NCBI GenBank assembly: GCA_003575245.1
Contig: NMQN01000296.1
Location: forward strand, 1-8,046
DNA: 8,046 nucleotides
Direction of reading: 5' to 3'
Origin: Candidatus Atribacteria bacterium 1244-E10-H5-B2
GTDB lineage: Bacteria; Atribacterota; JS1; SB-45; 34-128
Shown: positions 5,391 to 8,046 of the stretch, in pieces
Position numbering within the stretch: the stretch's first letter is position 1
How the letters are laid out: the number at the start of each line of letters is the position of its first letter
Made by a program: the position numbers and the translations under genes
The notes under the pieces: model-generated
Told to the model about the DNA's origin: nothing
What the model saw: the letters and a program-made list of their open reading frames with translations, nothing else
Database searches by the model: none

Positions 5391-5440
5391 TAAAGTCGTT
5401 TTTAAGGGTATTCTGGGCAAGTTATTAAACAATAAAGGGG
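5391..5440 (+). repeat. Leader repeat, copy 2 (degenerate)
   Basis: Positions 5391-5440 resemble the second half of leader copies 1 and 3: GTTTTTAAGGGTATTCTG, then an AT-rich stretch and AATAAAGGGG at the ribosome site of the next gene. Similarity to copy 1 is about 70% by eye. The first half is absent, replaced by the end of the 5194 gene. That it too ends at a ribosome site supports a 5' leader or promoter module. Confidence 0.4.
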
Positions 5441-5446
5441 ATTAAT

Positions 5447-5641
5447 ATGTTTGAGAAAGTATCTACTAAAGAAATTAAGAAAATTAAAGAGAGGTTAGAG
5501 GCAGAATTAGAGGATAAGTTTTTACCACTTCGAAGAAAAGCAGAAGTTGAATCGCTTGTCTATCATATTAATACTTGGTTAGATTGGAGAGATTATCAGG
5601 GACGACAACATCACCGGGAAGTAATTCAAAGCGAGAGTTAA
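5447..5641 (+). CDS. Small helical protein, possible paralogue of 5194
   Basis: A 64-aa charged helical protein (FEKVSTKEIKKIKERLEAEL, then RRKAEVESLVYHINTWLDW) with a basic, His-containing tail (RQHHREV). No family recognised. The region ERLEAELEDKFL...SLVYHINTWLDWRD matches the 5194 protein in spacing and in eight of 36 positions. AAAGGGG (5434-5440) lies 6 nt before the ATG, making the start firm. Two-hairpin element R2 starts 8 nt after the stop. Confidence 0.6.
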   Translation: MFEKVSTKEIKKIKERLEAELEDKFLPLRRKAEVESLVYHINTWLDWRDYQGRQHHREVIQSES

Positions 5642-5649
5642 ATAATTAC

Positions 5650-5728
5650 GGCGGTCCGGCCAGACTAAGAACAGAACCGGATTGCCGATCCCTGCTCTCT
5701 GGTTTTAGTATGTTTCCGGAGGGCAGGG
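5650..5728 (+). ncRNA. Two-hairpin element R2 (copy 2 of 3)
   Basis: Stem 1: 5650-5659 (GGCGGUCCGG) pairs over 10 bp with 5677-5686 (CCGGAUUGCC), extended by C5649-G5687; 17-nt loop. Stem 2: 5690-5702 (CCCUGCUCUCUGG) pairs over 13 bp with 5716-5728 (CCGGAGGGCAGGG); 13-nt loop. A further GAU/AUC closure around a bulged A is possible. It lies between the 64-aa gene and the zinc-ribbon gene at 5753, whose ribosome site AAGGAGAGGGG starts about 8 nt beyond. No U tract. Confidence 0.65.
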
Positions 5729-5752
5729 AATCTCTAAGGAGAGGGGTTTAAA

Positions 5753-6007
5753 ATGTATCCAAGATATAAATGTCCGGTTTGCTGGTCGATATGGCGGAAA
5801 AGAGAACCTTTGCCAGTCTGTCCGATCTGCCGGGAAAAATTAATTAAGTTAGATGATGGGGTAGATATAAAAAAGATAATGGAGATAATTAAAGGGCAGG
5901 CTAAGGGAGTAAGGATAAAAGAGGATTCAAAAATTTCAGAAGAGAAAAGGTGGCGTAGAGCAATTTTAAAAGCTGAACAATTTATCGAGGAAATCGGAAG
6001 AACATAA
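5753..6007 (+). CDS. Zinc-ribbon protein with helical tail
   Basis: An 84-aa protein starting with CX2C-X12-CX2C (Cys 7, 10, 23, 26: RYKCPVCWSIW ... PVCPICREKL), the same spacing as the proteins at 1541 and 6056, then a charged helical region (VDIKKIMEIIKGQAKG, KRWRRAILKAEQFIEEIG). It probably binds zinc; the tail may form a coiled contact. AAGGAGAGGGG before the ATG gives a strong start. Element R2 ends 24 nt upstream and would be in the 5' leader of this gene. Function unknown. Confidence 0.65.
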   Translation: MYPRYKCPVCWSIWRKREPLPVCPICREKLIKLDDGVDIKKIMEIIKGQAKGVRIKEDSKISEEKRWRRAILKAEQFIEEIGRT

Positions 6008-6055
6008 AAATAGTTGTCTATATTAATTAAACTAAACGAAAGGAGATTAAAAAAA

Positions 6056-6181
6056 ATGCCAGAATATAGGTGTAAAAATTGCGGGAAACATTTTTTGGGT
6101 TGGGGAGTATTTTCGATTTGCAATTATTGCGGTGGCAAGTTAGAGCCGGTAAATGAGCCTGCTAAAAGCAGAGTAAAGTAA
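6056..6181 (+). CDS. 41-aa zinc-ribbon protein, paralogue of 1541
   Basis: MPEYRCKNCGKHFLGWG, then ICNYCGGKLEPV: four cysteines at 6, 9, 22 and 25 in CX2C-X12-CX2C. The GWG after the first pair and CGGKL after the second are shared with the 50-aa protein at 1541. AAAGGAGA (6039-6046) is a good ribosome site. The next gene starts 1 nt after its stop, so the two are likely coupled, just as the 1541 zinc ribbon is coupled to an HTH gene, though in the opposite order. Confidence 0.7.
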   Translation: MPEYRCKNCGKHFLGWGVFSICNYCGGKLEPVNEPAKSRVK

Positions 6182-6182
6182 G

Positions 6183-6437
6183 GTGGCTCGCTTGACTAAA
6201 GGAATAAACTCTTTCGATTTTCTTAGAGATTATCGAGAGGGCAAAAGCTACGAAGAAATTGCTATCTCCCAGGGTTGTAGTATAACTACTATTTCTAATC
6301 GAGTGAGGGATTTAGGCCTAAAAAGGGATAAGCAAAAACGGGAGATATTTTCAGCAGAAGAAAGATATCTTTTTTCTAAGATGATAGAGACTCGAGGGGG
6401 TAGAAAACAATTGCTTGAGATTTTGAGAGGGGAATAA
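6183..6437 (+). CDS. Homeodomain-like helix-turn-helix protein
   Basis: An 84-aa protein with a GTG start. Residues 10-48 (FDFLRDYREGKSYEEIA, QGCSITTISNRVRDLGLKRD) form a typical resolvase/homeodomain-like HTH: first helix, EEIA helix, turn at GCS, and recognition helix TTISNRVRDLG. The C-terminal half (FSAEERYLFSKMIETRGGRKQLLEIL) is helical and may dimerise. The GTG lies 1 nt after the zinc-ribbon stop with little ribosome site of its own, so translation is probably coupled. Likely a small transcription regulator of the element; TTG at 6192 is a possible alternative start. Confidence 0.65.
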   Translation: MARLTKGINSFDFLRDYREGKSYEEIAISQGCSITTISNRVRDLGLKRDKQKREIFSAEERYLFSKMIETRGGRKQLLEILRGE

Positions 6438-6439
6438 CG

Positions 6440-6538
6440 GTGCTTATTAAAAATATACATTGTCTTATAAAATTAGTAGCGATAATAATTCTTGTTATCG
6501 GGTCGGTTCTTTATGCGACAAAGAGGGTAAAGAGGTAA
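6440..6538 (+). CDS. 32-aa membrane peptide
   Basis: A GTG-started mini-ORF 2 nt after the HTH gene, encoding a basic N-terminus, a hydrophobic helix (LVAIIILVIGSVLYA, about residues 12-26) and a basic end (TKRVKR). GAGAGGGG inside the upstream gene (6426-6432) can serve as ribosome site. No family recognised. It resembles the other mini membrane proteins at 2311 and 6659 only in type. Confidence 0.4.
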   Translation: MLIKNIHCLIKLVAIIILVIGSVLYATKRVKR

Positions 6539-6540
6539 AG

Positions 6541-6606
6541 ATGAAATTGTGCAATCATACAGAAAAAAGAGGGAAAAAGGGAAATCGACTTTCAGATCCT
6601 ACATAA
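6541..6606 (+). CDS. Possible 21-aa basic peptide
   Basis: ATG at 6541, 2 nt after the previous stop, with AGAGG 5 nt upstream. The peptide MKLCNHTEKRGKKGNRLSDP plus Thr is basic and unremarkable. Only spacing and the ribosome site support it; it may be chance. The AT-rich stretch after it (6600-6637) includes promoter-like words but no convincing hexamer pair. Confidence 0.18.
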   Translation: MKLCNHTEKRGKKGNRLSDPT

Positions 6607-6658
6607 TTTTATATATTTTTTTAGTCAAAATATACAAAGAAAGGGGGTAATTAAATCT

Positions 6659-6763
6659 ATGTGGTGGATTTTGATTCCAATATTAACTTTATTGGCAATA
6701 GCTTTTAACGCTTACCAGTCAGGAAAAGAACTGAAAGAAGATATAAAGAAAGGATTCAATTAA
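6659..6763 (+). CDS. 34-aa membrane peptide
   Basis: MWWILIPILTLLAIAFNAYQ forms a hydrophobic helix, followed by a charged amphipathic tail (SGKELKEDIKKGFN). AAAGGGGG (6640-6647) lies about 11 nt before the ATG, the element's preferred ribosome site, which makes this tiny ORF believable. Element R3 starts 8 nt after the stop, as R1 does after the 51-aa membrane peptide. Function unknown; toxin-like, holin-like or regulatory roles are all possible. Confidence 0.5.
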   Translation: MWWILIPILTLLAIAFNAYQSGKELKEDIKKGFN

Positions 6764-6771
6764 AATAACTT

Positions 6772-6851
6772 GGCGGTCCGGTTCTCTATTCATTCTCCGG
6801 ATTGCCGATCCCTGCTCTCTGGGTTTTTTCATATCTTCCTGGAGGGCAGGG
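6772..6851 (+). ncRNA. Two-hairpin element R3 (copy 3 of 3)
   Basis: Stem 1: 6772-6781 (GGCGGUCCGG) pairs over 10 bp with 6797-6806 (CCGGAUUGCC), 15-nt loop that differs from R1 and R2. Stem 2: 6810-6823 pairs over 14 bp (with G-U wobbles) with 6838-6851, 14-nt U-rich loop. Stems are conserved while loops vary freely, again as expected of an RNA with structural function. It ends 23 nt before the TTG start of the next gene. A longer reading frame for that gene (from 6802) would run through this element and is rejected. Confidence 0.65.
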
Positions 6852-6873
6852 GGTATTAAATAAAGGGGTCGTT

Positions 6874-7380
6874 TTGGGTAAAGAATCCTACGAATTTGTT
6901 GACTTGTCTTTAAAAAAAGAGATAGAAAAAAAGCTCGAAAATAGAGAAGAACAAGAGAGAAAAAAAAGATTCAAGATCTGTCTAAGATGTGGAGAAAGAA
7001 AATCGCCCTTCTACTTCGCAATCGATAGGCGTTCTACGGACGACAGGACAGGAGAGTGCCTTGCTTGCCGGAGTAAGCGAGCTCTAGCATATTATTACAA
7101 CAACCGAGAAAAAATACTCTCGAAAATCAAAGAGTATCAGAGCGAGAAGGACAGGAGCAGTTATTTTCAAGGGTACCGGGAAGGGCATAAGGAACATCTT
7201 TCGCAGTTGGCTAAAAAATGGTATCGGAAAAATAGAAAAAGAATCAAAAAGAGAAACTTGGAGTATTACGAAGCTAATAAGGAAGCCTGCCAGGCTATAC
7301 GAAAAAAATGGATCGAAGGACACAAGGAGAGAATTAAAGAGTATAATCGAGAATACAATCTAAAAATGAAAGGAGGTTGA
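6874..7380 (+). CDS. Zinc-ribbon plus helical-repeat protein, HNH-nuclease-like N-module
   Basis: A 168-aa very basic protein. Residues 1-33 are a charged helix. Residues 36-65 are a zinc finger with Cys 36, 39, 62, 65 (KICLRCGERKSPFYF ... GECLACRSK). Residues 73-162 are five or so repeats of about 17 residues of the type YxxNKEKIxxKxxEYY (YYNNREKILSKIKEY, YREGHKEHLSQLAKKWY, YEANKEACQAIRKKW, EGHKERIKEYNREY). This zinc finger plus repeat array is common ahead of an HNH domain in phage and prophage endonucleases. Here the protein ends after the repeats, so no nuclease core is present. The TTG start at 6874 is chosen because AAGGGG (6863-6868) lies 5 nt upstream and element R3 occupies the DNA before it. 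It may be a remnant or a stand-alone DNA-binding module. Confidence 0.7.
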   Translation: MGKESYEFVDLSLKKEIEKKLENREEQERKKRFKICLRCGERKSPFYFAIDRRSTDDRTGECLACRSKRALAYYYNNREKILSKIKEYQSEKDRSSYFQGYREGHKEHLSQLAKKWYRKNRKRIKKRNLEYYEANKEACQAIRKKWIEGHKERIKEYNREYNLKMKGG

Positions 7381-7384
7381 ACCT

Positions 7385-7517
7385 ATGGGATTTTGCCTTT
7401 AAACTTTTAAAGAAAAAGACAGAACTGGCGAAACTGAGGAAAGTTGGGGCACCAGTCACAAGCTATGACCGGTGCAAGTTTTTAGCGGAAAAGGCTAATA
7501 AACGCATACAATCATAA
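7385..7517 (+). pseudogene. Small gene probably broken by a 1-nt frameshift
   Basis: AGGAGG at 7371-7376 lies 8 nt before ATG 7385, yet that frame stops after five codons (MGFCL). The neighbouring frame is open from 7377 to TAA 7515-7517 and looks like a real helical protein: DFAFKLLKKKTELAKLRK, then VGAPVTSYDRCKFLAEKANK. Removing one G from the GGG at 7387-7389 would join the good start to this frame and give about 43 residues. So either a real frameshift or a sequencing error in a homopolymer. Alternatively TTG 7377 is used, but its spacing from the ribosome site is zero. Family unknown. Confidence 0.45.
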
Positions 7518-7553
7518 GGGCTTTAAATTTGAGGGGCTTTAAAAGGCTTTAAA
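7511..7553. repeat. Direct repeats GGCTTTAAA (iteron-like)
   Basis: GGCTTTAAA occurs at 7519-7527, 7535-7543 and 7545-7553. The first is within ATCATAAGGGCTTTAAA, like the TATAAGGGCTTTAGC words at 888-1200 and 9-19. AT-rich, gene-free DNA follows, with CTTATATCTTATAGC (7584-7598) and more GGCT/AAGG words to about 7625. AAAAGGGGGTGAT at 7621-7633 looks like a ribosome site but leads to no credible ORF. Candidates: replication iterons, a centromere, or recombinase arm sites. Confidence 0.4.
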
Positions 7554-7652
7554 TTAGCTTTTTATTTTGGCGAATCAACGATTATGCCTTATATCTTATA
7601 GCTTTTAAGGATTTAAGGCTAAAAGGGGGTGATAGAAAGATACCAACGGACC

Positions 7653-7728
7653 TAAAGAGACGCTATCTAAGCTATCAGGGAACGTTTTTTGGGCTATTTT
7701 GAGCGAGTTATCAAGTAAGAAGGGGGGG
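7653..7728 (+). repeat. Leader repeat, copy 3 (before the last gene)
   Basis: Homologous to copy 1 at 4856-4932 from TAAAGAG to the ribosome site AAGGGGGGG. It has 23 identical bases at 7671-7693, then alignable but diverged sequence. Neither reading frame has a start codon here, though one open frame ends in an ATGA overlap with the gene at 7734. Conservation in front of unrelated genes suggests a promoter, 5' UTR or regulator site copied as a cassette. Confidence 0.5.
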
Positions 7729-7733
7729 TTAAT

Positions 7734-8046
7734 ATGATTAAGATAAAAAAAATTAAGTATAGCAAGGTTATTTTAAGTTTTGTTATTGTGTTTTTATTAG
7801 TATTATCTATTAGCGGCATTTCAAAAAGTGAAGGTTATACCTGTGTCGAGATAATCGATATAAATGATAGGCTTGGTAATGTTCTCCTAGTAGGTCACGC
7901 TGTGGAACATAATCTTTTACGCAAAGCGATTAAAGACACTATTGCCCAAGTAATTGAAATTCTTGAGGGAAAAACTTTGTATGACATTAAAGATAAAATT
8001 TCAAATACTCTTCTCGTAGGTTGGACATTAGAGTATATGTATAATA
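7734..8046 (+). CDS. Exported or membrane-anchored protein, cut by window end
   Basis: The first 104 residues are visible. A basic start (MIKIKKIKYSK) and hydrophobic helix (VILSFVIVFLLVLSISGIS, residues 12-30) form a signal peptide or anchor; there is no lipobox Cys. The rest is a soluble domain with two similar motifs 42 residues apart, NVLLVGHAVE (49-58) and NTLLVGWTLE (91-100), suggesting a duplicated unit. AAGGGGGGG (7720-7728) is the ribosome site and leader repeat copy 3 forms the upstream region. If the molecule is circular, the frame continues over the junction for 13 codons and stops at TAA 39-41 (117 aa in all). No family recognised. Confidence 0.65.
   Translation, partial: MIKIKKIKYSKVILSFVIVFLLVLSISGISKSEGYTCVEIIDINDRLGNVLLVGHAVEHNLLRKAIKDTIAQVIEILEGKTLYDIKDKISNTLLVGWTLEYMYN

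Noticed and set aside
2470..6851. R1-R3 as ordinary intrinsic terminators
   Set aside because: Both hairpins are strong, but none is followed by a U tract, the paired double-hairpin form is conserved, and genes follow at once in the same direction.
6802..6873. A 24-residue N-terminal extension of the gene at 6874
   Set aside because: It runs through hairpin element R3, starts from a TTG without a ribosome site, and reads unlike the charged protein after it. AAGGGG before 6874 decides the start.
1736..7323. Long open frames on the minus strand at 1736-2011, 4743-5096, 5734-6123, 6248-6460 and 7084-7323
   Set aside because: Each lies opposite a + strand gene with a ribosome site and recognisable domain or Cys motif, lacks its own ribosome site, and reads as Phe/Leu/Ser-rich low-complexity protein.
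7629..7655. Eight-codon GTG ORF after AAAAGGGGGT
   Set aside because: The ribosome-like run overlaps the start itself and the product is not protein-like; kept only as part of the repeat region.

Overview
The window looks like all or most of a small, AT-rich bacterial extrachromosomal or integrative element, most simply a small plasmid. Evidence: every supportable gene lies on the + strand; there is a ParA ATPase with an overlapping ribbon-helix-helix partner; there is a minimal tyrosine recombinase; nearly everything else is small accessory or hypothetical genes; and two gene-poor stretches (888-1340, 7518-7733) carry short direct repeats and large palindromes. Two lipobox signal peptides and an acyl carrier protein say Bacteria. 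Frequent AGA/AGG/ATA codons and G-rich ribosome sites (AAGGGGG type) fit an uncultured or thermophilic low-GC lineage, but I cannot name the organism. No replication initiator, rRNA, tRNA, CRISPR array or insertion sequence was recognised.

Layout. 1-1340: a good sigma70-type promoter and two palindromes precede a 217-residue tyrosine recombinase. A hairpin terminator and a gene-free stretch with a perfect 24-bp palindrome and repeats of TATAAGGGCTTTAGC follow. 1341-2550: an excisionase-like HTH protein, a 50-aa zinc ribbon, an NTF2-like lipoprotein, a long-stem structured RNA candidate, a 51-aa membrane peptide and the first copy (R1) of a two-hairpin element. 2643-4753: the ParA/RHH partition pair, an unrecognised 189-aa protein and a second lipoprotein. 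4754-5728: acyl carrier protein and two small helical proteins, two of the three preceded by a repeated leader, then two-hairpin copy R2. 5753-6851: two more zinc ribbons, an HTH protein, mini membrane proteins and copy R3. 6874-8046: a zinc-ribbon/helical-repeat protein, a probable frameshifted small gene, a repeat-rich gap with the third leader copy, and a secreted or membrane-anchored protein cut by the window end.

How it may work together. ParA/RHH would give stable inheritance, and the recombinase would resolve multimers or integrate the element. The HTH and zinc-ribbon proteins are likely regulators, and the lipoproteins and mini membrane proteins would act at the envelope. The most unusual signal is an approximately 80-nt two-hairpin motif present three times (2470-2550, 5650-5728, 6772-6851). 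Its stems keep pairing although their sequence changes, and each copy starts 3-8 nt after the stop codon of a small gene. This points to a structured RNA family that I cannot match to anything known. If the molecule is circular, the last reading frame continues across the junction and ends cleanly at position 41.
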